A DNA stretch of 29,559 nt, from contig CAKZVT010000053.1 of the NCBI GenBank assembly GCA_937922435.1, positions 1-29,559 on the forward strand, written 5' to 3'. The position numbers and the translations under genes were made by a program. Position 1 is the first letter of the stretch; each line of letters starts with the position of its first letter. This document shows positions 1 through 6,569 of the stretch, in pieces. Source of the DNA: an uncultured Prevotella sp. (GTDB taxonomy: Bacteria > Bacteroidota > Bacteroidia > Bacteroidales > Bacteroidaceae). The notes below the pieces were generated by a model that worked only from the letters and a program-made list of their open reading frames with translations, was not told where the DNA came from and made no database searches.

Positions 1-37
1 TAAGGCAGATGCTCTAAACCAGCTGAGCTAAGCGCCC
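1..37 (-). tRNA. tRNA, 5' half only, probably tRNA-Val(TAC)
   Basis: Read on the minus strand, these bases form the 5' half of a tRNA cut off by the window edge. The acceptor strand GGGCGCT is followed by TA, the D-stem GCTC/GAGC around a loop containing GG, the anticodon stem strand TCTGC, and C-T-T-A. The last two bases are anticodon positions 34 and 35 (U, A). UA at 34-35 allows Val(UAC), Ile(UAU) or Leu. The GGG acceptor and the class I D-arm fit Val(UAC) best. Position 36 lies outside the window, so the identity is an inference. Confidence 0.85.
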
Positions 38-57
38 TTACTTGTCGTAAGCGAGTG

Positions 58-88
58 CAAAGATACGGCAATTTTTCTTTCCTGCAAA
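58..88 (-). promoter_or_regulatory. Bacteroidota-type promoter of the tRNA
   Basis: On the minus strand TTTG (plus 85-88) is followed after 19 bp by TATCTTTG (plus 58-65). This matches the Bacteroidota sigma consensus TTTG-N19-21-TAnnTTTG. The predicted start falls about 15 nt before the mature tRNA 5' end at 37. Confidence 0.75.
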
Positions 89-211
89 ATTTTACGGACT
101 TTTTTTCAAGTTTTCTTCAAAAATAGTGTGTTTTTTCGTGTTTTGCATGGCGTGAAACCGCTTTTCGTGCAATTCTAAGCGGTTTCATGCCGTGTGAAAT
201 GCCGTTGGCGG

Positions 212-637
212 TCACAGCTTGTACAGCTCGTTGGCGGCCAGCAGGTCGACTTTCTTCTCTGCGAGGATGCGCTCGCAGCTTTCAAGGTCGGTCGGGCGGA
301 TTACTATGTGGGCCACGTCGCCGCAGGCGAACGAGTACATGTATTCTATGAACACGCCTTTGTCAGACAGGTATTTGAGCACTTTTGCCAGCGAGCCGCT
401 CGTGTTGGGGCAGTCGAAGCCTATTACGTCGCTTATGCGGACGGTGAAATTAGCCTCTTCGAGGGCGCGTTTCGCCGCGTCGGGGTCGGACACTATGCAG
501 CGCAGTATGCCGAAGTCGGAGTTGTCGGCTATGCTCATCGCCGAGAGGTTTACGCCTGCCTTGCTGAGCACTTCGGTCACTTCGGTCAGCTGGCCTGACT
601 TGTTCTCGAGGAACACTGATAATTGTTTTGCTAACAT
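212..637 (-). CDS. ACT domain-containing protein (two ACT domains)
   Basis: This 141-residue protein consists of two consecutive ACT-like modules, about residues 1-67 (starting LSVFLENKSGQLTEVTEVL) and 70-141 (VIGFDCPNTSGSLAKVLKYL). Each has the beta-alpha-beta pattern with the Gly-x-Leu ligand-binding turn (SGQL, SGSL). Stand-alone double-ACT proteins bind amino acids and act as small regulatory sensors. In Bacteroidales this family often sits next to phenylacetate-CoA ligase or indolepyruvate oxidoreductase genes, but neither is visible here. There is no catalytic domain. The ATG at 637 is directly preceded by an AT-rich leader and fits the domain boundary. The ligand cannot be told from the sequence. 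The family call is firm and the role is inferred. Confidence 0.88.
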   Translation of the reverse strand: MLAKQLSVFLENKSGQLTEVTEVLSKAGVNLSAMSIADNSDFGILRCIVSDPDAAKRALEEANFTVRISDVIGFDCPNTSGSLAKVLKYLSDKGVFIEYMYSFACGDVAHIVIRPTDLESCERILAEKKVDLLAANELYKL

Positions 638-693
638 GGCGTTGCGGTTTTATGTACGTTCCGTTGTTGTATGTTAATGCGTTTCTTTATTTG

Positions 694-701
694 CAAACTT
701 A
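694..701 (-). promoter_or_regulatory. -7 box (TAAGTTTG) of the ACT-domain gene
   Basis: The minus strand reads TAAGTTTG, a match to the Bacteroidota -7 consensus TAnnTTTG, about 57 bp before the start codon at 637. No clear TTTG is seen at the -33 distance, so confidence is moderate. Confidence 0.45.
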
Positions 702-769
702 CTAAAAAAAGCCGTAATGGCATCATCAATTTGCCAAAACACGCTAATTATTTTTTGCAGTTCTGTAAA

Positions 770-866
770 ACACGGCCTTTCGCCATGCAAAAGGCCACCT
801 TTTGCCGCCTGAAAGGCCGTCTTTTACACGCCGAAAGACGGCCTTTTGCAGCGCCGTTTGTAACGC
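770..866. repeat. AAAGGCCGTCTTT-type palindromic repeat, copy 1
   Basis: This noncoding repeat lies in the gap between the divergent ACT gene and purB. It holds a short hairpin at 787-805 (8-bp stem GCAAAAGG, loop CCA) and a longer one at 812-846 (13-bp stem AAAGGCCGTCTTT). Relatives occur at 6314, 12735, 20987 and 29384. A small open frame crosses it (671-871), but its peptide is just the repeat read through and is not believable as a gene. Confidence 0.75.
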
Positions 867-915
867 GTTGAAAGCCAACGGATTACGTTTGGCTGTAAAA
901 ACGGTTGTGATGCGT

Positions 916-929
916 GCCCCGGCCGGGGC
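916..929. other. Perfect 14-bp GC palindrome upstream of purB
   Basis: GCCCCGGCCGGGGC is a perfect palindrome lying 75 bp upstream of the purB -7 box. It could be a protein-binding site or part of a hairpin. Nothing else in the sequence decides between these. The rest of 867-1003 shows no other clear feature. Confidence 0.3.
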
Positions 930-1003
930 TTGATTGATGCTAAAAAAGCCTTAACAGGCCGATATTTATCGCGCCTGCGTGCGCCCGAATCAATTAAAAT
1001 TAT

Positions 1004-1011
1004 TAATTTTG
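1004..1011 (+). promoter_or_regulatory. -7 box (TAATTTTG) of purB
   Basis: TAATTTTG matches TAnnTTTG and lies 25 bp before the ATG at 1036. It predicts a leader of roughly 20 nt and argues against the further-upstream in-frame ATG at 979, which would precede the promoter. No good -33 box is visible. Confidence 0.5.
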
Positions 1012-1035
1012 CAGCCGTTAATACGTATTAGATTT

Positions 1036-2382
1036 ATGGATTTGGATTTGCTTACGGCCATATCGCCCATTGACGGGCGGTATCGCTCGAAGACGGCGCC
1101 GCTTGCCGCCTATTTCTCGGAATACGCGCTCATACGTTACCGCATACGTGTTGAGATAGAATATTTTATCGCCCTTTGCGAGCTGCCTTTGCCCCAGCTT
1201 GCGGACTTCGACTTGTCGCTGGCTCCGCGCCTGCGCGACATTTACCTTAAGTTTGACGAGCAGGGAGCCGCCCGCGTGAAGGAAATCGAGGCCACGACCA
1301 ACCACGACGTGAAGGCCGTGGAGTATTACATCAAGGAGCAGTTTGACGCCATCGGCGGCCTTGACAAGTACAAGGAGTTCATACACTTCGGCCTCACTTC
1401 GCAGGACATCAACAACACCTCCGTGCCCCTTTCGGTGAAAGAGGCCCTGCACGAGGTGTACATCCCTTTGCTGAAAGAGCTCATCGGGCAGCTGCAGCAG
1501 TATGCCGACGAGTGGAAGGACGTGCCCATGCTCGCCAAGACGCACGGCCAGCCGGCGTCGCCCACGCGGCTGGGCAAGGAGGTGATGGTCTTCGTCTACC
1601 GCCTCACCGAGCAACTGCGCCAGCTCGAGGAGTGCCCCGTAACGGCAAAGTTCGGCGGCGCTACGGGCAACTACAACGCCCACCACGTAGCCTATCCGCA
1701 GTACGACTGGCGCGTCTTCGGCGACAAGTTCGTCAGCGAGAAGCTTGGTTTGCAGCGCGAGCAGTGGACCACCCAAATAAGCAACTATGACAACCTCGGT
1801 GCCATATTCGATGCCCTGCGCCGCCTGAACACCATCATCATCGACCTTGACCGCGACTTCTGGATGTACATCTCGATGGAGTACTTCAAGCAGAAAATCA
1901 AGGCCGGCGAGGTTGGTTCGAGCGCGATGCCCCACAAGGTCAACCCCATCGACTTCGAGAACAGCGAGGGCAACCTCGGCATCGCCAACGCGATATTGCA
2001 GTTCCTGGCGGCCAAACTGCCCGTAAGCCGCCTGCAGCGCGACCTTACCGACTCGACCGTGCTGCGCAACGTAGGCGTGCCCCTCGGCCACGGAATGATA
2101 GCCATGCAGAGCACGCTGAAGGGCCTGCGCAAGCTCATCCTCAACGAGGAGAAGCTCAACGCCGACCTCGACGATATGTGGGCGGTAGTGGCCGAGGCCA
2201 TACAGACCATCCTCCGCCGCGAAGCCTATCCGCATCCCTACGAGGCGTTGAAGGCTCTTACGCGCACCAACAAGAAGATGACGGAGGAGACAATACACGA
2301 ATTCATCCGCGGATTGAACGTAAGCGACAGCGTGAAGGCCGAGCTGATGGCTGTCACGCCGCACAATTATACGGGAATGTAA
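1036..2382 (+). CDS. purB: Adenylosuccinate lyase
   Basis: The enzyme catalyses two steps of purine synthesis: release of fumarate from SAICAR and from adenylosuccinate. The protein has 448 residues, close to the E. coli type (456), and shares its N-terminal pattern LTAISPIDGRYRSKT. The fumarase/lyase superfamily signature GSSAMPHKVNP is at residues 294-304 and carries the catalytic serine. The general-acid/base histidine lies in KTHGQPASPT (H170), and the TSQDINNT substrate loop is at 121-128. An in-frame extension begins at 979, but the ATG at 1036 fits the family N-terminus and the -7 box at 1004. The gene is followed by the rRNA pseudouridine synthase and asnS, a common Bacteroidales order. 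No defects are seen. Confidence 0.97.
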   Translation: MDLDLLTAISPIDGRYRSKTAPLAAYFSEYALIRYRIRVEIEYFIALCELPLPQLADFDLSLAPRLRDIYLKFDEQGAARVKEIEATTNHDVKAVEYYIKEQFDAIGGLDKYKEFIHFGLTSQDINNTSVPLSVKEALHEVYIPLLKELIGQLQQYADEWKDVPMLAKTHGQPASPTRLGKEVMVFVYRLTEQLRQLEECPVTAKFGGATGNYNAHHVAYPQYDWRVFGDKFVSEKLGLQREQWTTQISNYDNLGAIFDALRRLNTIIIDLDRDFWMYISMEYFKQKIKAGEVGSSAMPHKVNPIDFENSEGNLGIANAILQFLAAKLPVSRLQRDLTDSTVLRNVGVPLGHGMIAMQSTLKGLRKLILNEEKLNADLDDMWAVVAEAIQTILRREAYPHPYEALKALTRTNKKMTEETIHEFIRGLNVSDSVKAELMAVTPHNYTGM

Positions 2383-2383
2383 A

Positions 2384-2506
2384 TAATTGGTAATTGAAAA
2401 TTTGGAATTGACAATTATGATTACCCTTGCTTTTCAGGAGTTTTCGGGTTAAAAGATAAAAGGTAATCATAATTGTCAATTGTCCATTCTCAATTGTAAA
2501 TTGAAA
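2384..2506. repeat. Inverted repeat built of 7-nt tandem units, upstream of rluB
   Basis: The left arm is an array with period 7 (AATTGGT, AATTGAA, AATTTGG, AATTGAC, AATTATG). The right arm is the reverse complement of a similar array. The inner 20 bp are perfectly inverted: 2406-2425 pairs with 2462-2481, around a 36-nt loop. The element fills the gap between purB and rluB. It may act as a terminator, processing signal or attenuator. This is a structural observation with no proven function. Confidence 0.85.
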
Positions 2507-2540
2507 TACTAACCGCCGTGAGGCATTAACAGAAAAAATC

Positions 2541-3980
2541 ATGTCAGAAGAATTGGAAAACAAGAACGAGAGTTTGTCTGCCGGTCAGACCGAAAGCAGC
2601 CGTGAGGGCTACAAGCAGACAGAAGGCTTTAACAATCAGAGTGGAAGCAGGCCGATGCGCCCTCGCATACGTGTGCAGCGCGCTTATACGCCTAACAGGA
2701 CTTACAACAAAGACGAAGGCGGATTCCGTCCCGAGGGCTTCGGCTCCGGACTTCAGTCGGCCGGCCAGCAGCAGCGTCCTTACCGTCCGCGTTACAACGC
2801 CGACCGGCAGGAGGGCTACCAGCCTCGCCAAGGCGGCTACCAGCAGCGTCCGTCGCTGTACGGCCAGCGTCCGCAGGGCTACCGTCCGCGCTTCAACAAG
2901 GAGGGCGAAGAGGGCTATCAGCCTCGCCAGTCGCAGTACGGCCAGCGTCCGCAGACGGGTTTCCGTCCGCGTTACAACGCCGAGGGCGAAGGTGGTTACC
3001 AGCCCCGTCAGTCGCAGTATGGCCAACGTCAGCAGGCAGGTTACCGTCCGCGCTACAACGCCGGCCAGCAGGAAGGTGGCTACCAGCAGCGTCCCGGCGG
3101 CTATAACCGTGGCGGCTACCAGCGCAACCAGTACGGACAGGCGCGCCAGGGCGGCTACAACCGTCAGGGTGGTTACCGTCAGCGCACGCCCGACTACGAC
3201 CCCAATGCAAAGTACAGTCTTAAGAAACGCATAGAATACAAGGAGCAAAACATAGACCCGACGGTGCCCGTCCGCCTTAACAAGTTCCTCGCCAATGCCG
3301 GCGTTTGCAGCCGCCGCGAGGCCGACGAGTTCATACAGGCAGGCGTGGTGACGGTCAACGGAAAGGTAGTAACCGAGCTTGGAACAAAGGTTTTGCGTAC
3401 CGACGAGGTGAAGTTCCACGACCAGCCCGTCAAGATGGAGAAGAAGGTGTACGTCCTTCTCAACAAACCCAAGGACACCGTGACCACCAGTGACGACCCG
3501 CAACAGCGCAAGACGGTGATGGACTTGGTGAAGGGAGCGTGCCCGGAGCGCATCTATCCCGTTGGCCGTCTTGACCGCAACACCACTGGAGTGCTGCTTC
3601 TCACCAACGACGGCGACCTTGCCAGCAAGCTGACTCACCCCAAGTTCCTGAAGAAGAAAATCTATCATGTGTTCTTGGACAAGAACGTCACCGCGCACGA
3701 CATGCAGCAAATCGCCACTGGCATAACGCTTGAAGACGGTGAAGTGCACGCCGACGCAATAGAGTATGCCAGCCCTACGGACAAGAGCCAGGTGGGAATT
3801 GAAATCCACAGCGGCAAGAACCGTATCGTGCGCCGTATCTTCGAGCATCTTGGCTACCGCGTAGTAAAGCTCGACCGCGTGCAGTTTGCCGGGCTGACGA
3901 AGAAGAACGTGCGCCGCGGCGACTGGCGTTTCCTCACCGAGAAAGAGGTAGACATGCTGCGCATGGGCGCGTTTGAGTAG
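2541..3980 (+). CDS. rluB: rRNA pseudouridine synthase (RluB/RsuA family) with a long disordered N-terminus
   Basis: The C-terminal half is a standard RluB/RsuA-type enzyme, which isomerises a uridine in ribosomal RNA. An S4 RNA-binding domain is at about residues 244-290 (VRLNKFLANAGVCSRREAD). The catalytic domain carries the motif GRLDRNTTGVLLLTNDG, with the catalytic aspartate at D345, followed by the C-terminal KNRIVRRIFEHLGY motif. Residues 1-230 are unlike the E. coli enzyme. They are low-complexity, rich in Arg, Gln, Gly and Tyr, and contain near-identical repeats of about 27 residues (81-192). Similar extensions occur in Bacteroidales homologues. I infer an unstructured RNA-binding tail. 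The ATG at 2541 follows an A-rich leader. Heptad inverted repeats flank the gene on both sides. RluB is the best fit, but the exact rRNA target cannot be read from sequence. Confidence 0.93.
   Translation: MSEELENKNESLSAGQTESSREGYKQTEGFNNQSGSRPMRPRIRVQRAYTPNRTYNKDEGGFRPEGFGSGLQSAGQQQRPYRPRYNADRQEGYQPRQGGYQQRPSLYGQRPQGYRPRFNKEGEEGYQPRQSQYGQRPQTGFRPRYNAEGEGGYQPRQSQYGQRQQAGYRPRYNAGQQEGGYQQRPGGYNRGGYQRNQYGQARQGGYNRQGGYRQRTPDYDPNAKYSLKKRIEYKEQNIDPTVPVRLNKFLANAGVCSRREADEFIQAGVVTVNGKVVTELGTKVLRTDEVKFHDQPVKMEKKVYVLLNKPKDTVTTSDDPQQRKTVMDLVKGACPERIYPVGRLDRNTTGVLLLTNDGDLASKLTHPKFLKKKIYHVFLDKNVTAHDMQQIATGITLEDGEVHADAIEYASPTDKSQVGIEIHSGKNRIVRRIFEHLGYRVVKLDRVQFAGLTKKNVRRGDWRFLTEKEVDMLRMGAFE
2781..3116 (+). 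repeat. Intragenic tandem repeats coding YRPRYN...YGQRP units
   Basis: The DNA encodes four consecutive units starting [YF]RPR[YF]N and continuing into QPRQ and YGQR, at residues 81-113, 114-140, 141-167 and 168-192. The second and third units are both 27 residues and nearly identical at nucleotide level. Such repeats can change copy number by slippage or recombination. Confidence 0.85.
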
Positions 3981-3990
3981 GAATATTATA

Positions 3991-4103
3991 AATGGAGAAT
4001 TGACAAATGAGAATGGAAAATTATGATTACTCTTGCCTAATGGGCGTAGCTTGGTGCGTAAGGTAATCATAATTGTCCATTTTCAATTGTCGATTATCAA
4101 TTC
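3991..4103. repeat. Second 7-nt-unit inverted repeat, between rluB and asnS
   Basis: The left arm reads as period-7 units (AATGGAG, AATTGAC, AAATGAG, AATGGAA, AATTATG). The right arm (from 4062) is the inverted counterpart. The innermost 12 bp AATTATGATTAC (4019-4030) pair perfectly with 4063-4074, and this core is identical to that of the element at 2384. The loop sequences of the two elements differ. The right end lies 14 nt before the asnS start codon. Confidence 0.82.
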
Positions 4104-4117
4104 AGTAAAAGATAAAA

Positions 4118-5521
4118 ATGGAAAAAATAAAGAGGACAAAAGTTGTCGACGTGCTCCAGCGCACTGACTTCGGGGCCATCGTCAACGTGCGCGGATGGGT
4201 GCGTACCCACCGCAGCAGCAAGTCGGTTGACTTCATAGCCTTGAACGACGGCTCGACCATAAAGAACGTGCAGGTGGTTGTTGACCCGACGAAGTTTGAC
4301 GCCGAGACGCTCAAGCAAATAACAACCGGGGCGTGCATCAGCGTGAACGGCGAGCTGGTTGAGAGCCAGGGAGCCGGCCAAAGCGTAGAGTTGCAGTGCC
4401 GCGAACTGGAGGTTTACGGCCTCTGCGGCAGCGACTATCCCATGCAGAAGAAGGGACAGAGCTTCGAATACATGCGCCAGTACGCCCACATGCGTCTGCG
4501 CACAAACACCTTCGGGGCAGTGATGCGCATACGTCACAACATGGCCATCGCCATACATAAGTATTTCCACGACCACGGTTTCTTCTATTTCCACACGCCG
4601 CTCATCACCGCCAGCGACTGCGAGGGTGCCGGACAGATGTTCCAGGTGACTACAAAGAATCTCTACGACCTCAAGAAGGACGAGGACGGGAAAATCGTTT
4701 ACGACGACGACTTCTTCGGAAAGCAGACCTCGTTGACCGTGAGCGGACAGCTCGAAGGCGAGCTTGGAGCCACGGCGTTGGGCGCAATCTATACGTTCGG
4801 CCCGACGTTCCGCGCAGAGAACTCAAACACTCCGCGCCACCTTGCCGAGTTCTGGATGATAGAGCCGGAGGTCGCCTTCATCGACCTTGACGACCTGATG
4901 GACCTCGAGGAGGACTTCATCAAGTATTGCGTGCAGTGGGCTTTGGACAACTGCAAGGACGACTTGGAGTTCTTGAACAAGATGATTGACAAGTCTCTGC
5001 TCGACCGTCTCAACTCGGTTGTCAGCGAAGAGTTTGTCCGCCTGGAATATACCGAGGGCATACGCATACTCGAAGAGGCAGTCAAAGCAGGTCACAAGTT
5101 CGAGTTCCCCGTATCGTGGGGCATGGACTTGGCCAGCGAGCACGAGCGTTACCTCGTGGAGCACCACTTCAAGAAACCTGTCATCATGACCGGCTACCCG
5201 AAGGCCATCAAGGCGTTCTACATGAAAATCAACGACGACGGCAAGACGGTGCAGGGCACGGACGTGCTCTTCCCGCAAATCGGAGAAATCATCGGAGGCA
5301 GCGTGCGCGAGGAGAACTACGACAAGCTGATGGGCGAAATCGCCGAGCGCAACATCCCGATGAAGGACATGTGGTGGTATCTTGACACGCGCAAGTACGG
5401 CACATGCCCCCACGGAGGCTTCGGATTGGGCTTCGAGCGTCTTATCCTCTTCGTTACGGGAATGCAGAACATACGCGACGTAATCCCGTTCCCACGCACT
5501 CCGAAGAACGCGGAATTTTAA
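4118..5521 (+). CDS. asnS: Asparaginyl-tRNA synthetase
   Basis: This class II aminoacyl-tRNA synthetase charges tRNA-Asn with asparagine in the cytoplasm. The 467-residue length equals the usual bacterial AsnRS. An OB-fold anticodon-binding domain is at about residues 18-105 (VNVRGWVRTHRSSKSVDFI). Motif 2 is at 229-250 (PTFRAENSNTPRHLAEFW), and motif 3 is near 434-459 (GFGLGFERLILFVTG). The TPRHLAEFWMIEPE stretch and absence of an AspRS insertion support AsnRS over AspRS. The ATG at 4118 gives the canonical N-terminus. A heptad element lies directly upstream, and an octad element starts 2 nt after the stop. Confidence 0.97.
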   Translation: MEKIKRTKVVDVLQRTDFGAIVNVRGWVRTHRSSKSVDFIALNDGSTIKNVQVVVDPTKFDAETLKQITTGACISVNGELVESQGAGQSVELQCRELEVYGLCGSDYPMQKKGQSFEYMRQYAHMRLRTNTFGAVMRIRHNMAIAIHKYFHDHGFFYFHTPLITASDCEGAGQMFQVTTKNLYDLKKDEDGKIVYDDDFFGKQTSLTVSGQLEGELGATALGAIYTFGPTFRAENSNTPRHLAEFWMIEPEVAFIDLDDLMDLEEDFIKYCVQWALDNCKDDLEFLNKMIDKSLLDRLNSVVSEEFVRLEYTEGIRILEEAVKAGHKFEFPVSWGMDLASEHERYLVEHHFKKPVIMTGYPKAIKAFYMKINDDGKTVQGTDVLFPQIGEIIGGSVREENYDKLMGEIAERNIPMKDMWWYLDTRKYGTCPHGGFGLGFERLILFVTGMQNIRDVIPFPRTPKNAEF

Positions 5522-5523
5522 CT

Positions 5524-5666
5524 TATAAGGTTTTACGGTTATGCGGTTTTGAGGTTATACGGTATTTGCTTTGTTGCATAGTAAATCTCAAAACCGCATA
5601 ATTGTAAGGTACAAACCCAAGGTTCAACTTACCGTAAAACCGTATAACCCCATAACCTTATAACCC
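5524..5666. repeat. Inverted repeat built of 8-nt tandem units, before the guanine deaminase gene
   Basis: The left arm repeats with period 8 (GGTTTTAC, GGTTATGC, GGTTTTGA, GGTTATAC). The right arm (5628-5665) is the reverse complement in the same register (GTAAAACC, GTATAACC, CCATAACC, TTATAACC). A second inverted copy inside the loop, CTCAAAACCGCATAA at about 5588-5602, pairs perfectly with part of the left arm and offers an alternative fold. The right arm ends 8 nt before the next ATG, so a hairpin could mask the ribosome-binding region. Confidence 0.85.
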
Positions 5667-5673
5667 TAAACAA

Positions 5674-6141
5674 ATGACTAACGACGAACTCATGCGTGAG
5701 GCCATACGGCTTTCGATGGAGAATGTTGCCAACGGCGGCGGCCCGTTTGGCGCTGTAATAGCGCGCGGCGGCGAAATCATAGCCACCGGGGTGAACCGCG
5801 TCACGGCCTCAAACGACCCTACGGCGCACGCCGAAGTGAGCGCAATCCGCCGCGCGGCGCAGGCTTTGGGCACGTTCAACCTGTCTGGTTGCGAAATATT
5901 TACTTCGTGCGAACCGTGCCCGATGTGCCTTGGCGCAATTTACTGGGCGAGGCTCGACCGTGTGTATTACGCCAACACGAAGGCCGACGCAAAGGCAGTA
6001 GGCTTCGACGACTCGTTCATCTACGACGAGCTTGCCCTGCCGCGCGACCGCCGCAAGCTGCCGTCAGTGCCCATGATGAGGAACGAAGCCATCAAGGTGT
6101 TCGAAGAGTGGGTGAGGAAAGAGGACAAGGTGGAGTATTGA
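5674..6141 (+). CDS. guaD: Guanine deaminase (GuaD-type nucleoside deaminase)
   Basis: This is a 155-residue zinc-dependent deaminase of the cytidine deaminase-like fold. Zinc ligands and catalytic acid are H52-A-E54 and the TSCEPCPMC motif (C82 and C85). The stretches SNDPTAHAEV, SCEPCPMCLGAIYWAR and GFDDSFIYDEL closely follow Bacillus subtilis guanine deaminase (156 residues) as I remember it. TadA tRNA deaminases lack the GFDDSFIY block and the C-terminal tail ending in EY. The expected reaction is guanine to xanthine in purine salvage and nitrogen release. It follows asnS after an octad hairpin and no other purine gene is adjacent. The family call is strong, and guanine as substrate is inferred from motif similarity. 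Confidence 0.88.
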   Translation: MTNDELMREAIRLSMENVANGGGPFGAVIARGGEIIATGVNRVTASNDPTAHAEVSAIRRAAQALGTFNLSGCEIFTSCEPCPMCLGAIYWARLDRVYYANTKADAKAVGFDDSFIYDELALPRDRRKLPSVPMMRNEAIKVFEEWVRKEDKVEY

Positions 6142-6144
6142 ATA

Positions 6145-6187
6145 CCCACCCCAACCCTCCCGAAGGGAGGGAGCTTGATATGCTTTT
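6145..6187. repeat. GC-rich CCCACCCCAACCCTCCC repeat, left end of a composite element
   Basis: This copy contains a hairpin (CCCTCCC 6155-6161, loop GAA, GGGAGGG 6165-6171) starting 3 nt after the guaD stop. It continues into GCTTGATATGCTTTT. An inverted homologous copy closes the same gap at 6522-6569. It may terminate guaD transcription. The sequence type is a common Bacteroidota intergenic repeat. Confidence 0.7.
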
Positions 6188-6205
6188 GATGGTTGGCGTA
6201 TCTAT

Positions 6206-6268
6206 CTTATCGGACTTATCAGGCTCATTAGGCCAATAAGCAGGATAAGCCTGATTGGCCTAATAAAC
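6206..6268. repeat. 9-nt-unit palindromic array, left copy
   Basis: The stretch reads in strict 9-nt units: CTTATCGGA, CTTATCAGG, CTCATTAGG, CCAATAAGC, AGGATAAGC, CTGATTGGC, CTAATAAAC. The first half is the imperfect reverse complement of the second half, with the turn near 6240. A second array lies at 6462-6515. Confidence 0.75.
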
Positions 6269-6313
6269 CATGAATGGTAGCTTGCCGCTAATTGTTTGAT
6301 AATCAATGATATA

Positions 6314-6354
6314 CTAAAAAGCCGTCTTTCGCATTGCGAAAGACGGCTTTTTAG
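6314..6354. repeat. Perfect 19-bp hairpin of the AAAGGCCGTCTTT family (copy 2)
   Basis: CTAAAAAGCCGTCTTTCGC (6314-6332) pairs perfectly with 6336-6354 around the loop ATT. The A-tract and T-tract at the base make it terminator-like in both directions, between the convergent guaD and dehydrogenase genes. Further family fragments (TTGACGGCCTTTT) continue to about 6421. Confidence 0.85.
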
Positions 6355-6461
6355 CTTGTAATTGACGGCCTTTTGCCTTGCAAAACGTGGCCTTTTGCAT
6401 GGCCGTTGACGGCCTTTTATTTTTCAGCTGTTGGTTTTATTGGCTGATTGAGTCGGCAATA

Positions 6462-6515
6462 CTTATTAGATATATAAGCCAAATAAGCCTGATAGGCCAA
6501 ATGAGGCTTATGCGC
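6462..6515. repeat. 9-nt-unit palindromic array, right copy
   Basis: Units CTTATTAGA, TATATAAGC, CAAATAAGC, CTGATAGGC, CAAATGAGG and CTTATGCGC keep a 9-nt period and resemble the array at 6206-6268. It lies just inside the right GC-rich end of the composite. Confidence 0.65.
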
Positions 6516-6521
6516 CCATTC

Positions 6522-6569
6522 TAAAAAGCATACTAAGCCCCCTCCCTTGGGGAGGGCTGGGGTGGGTGT
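6522..6569. repeat. GC-rich repeat, right end of the composite element (inverted copy)
   Basis: On the minus strand this reads CCCACCCCAGCCCTCCCC, then AAGGGAGGGGGCTTAGTATGC, homologous to 6145-6187 over about 40 nt. The two copies therefore bound the whole guaD-dehydrogenase gap as inverted ends. No target-site duplication is obvious. Confidence 0.7.

Noticed and set aside
979..1035. Upstream in-frame start for purB
   Set aside because: The extra 19 residues are not part of the family N-terminus and the -7 box lies inside them.
1018..2364. Long open frame on the minus strand opposite purB
   Set aside because: It mirrors the purB codons, has no recognisable domain, and purB is certain. Long antisense frames are expected at this GC content.
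5524..5666. CRISPR-like array, because of regularly repeated units
   Set aside because: The units are 8 nt and contiguous with no spacers, and the second half is inverted. No cas gene is nearby. The same applies to the 7- and 9-nt arrays.
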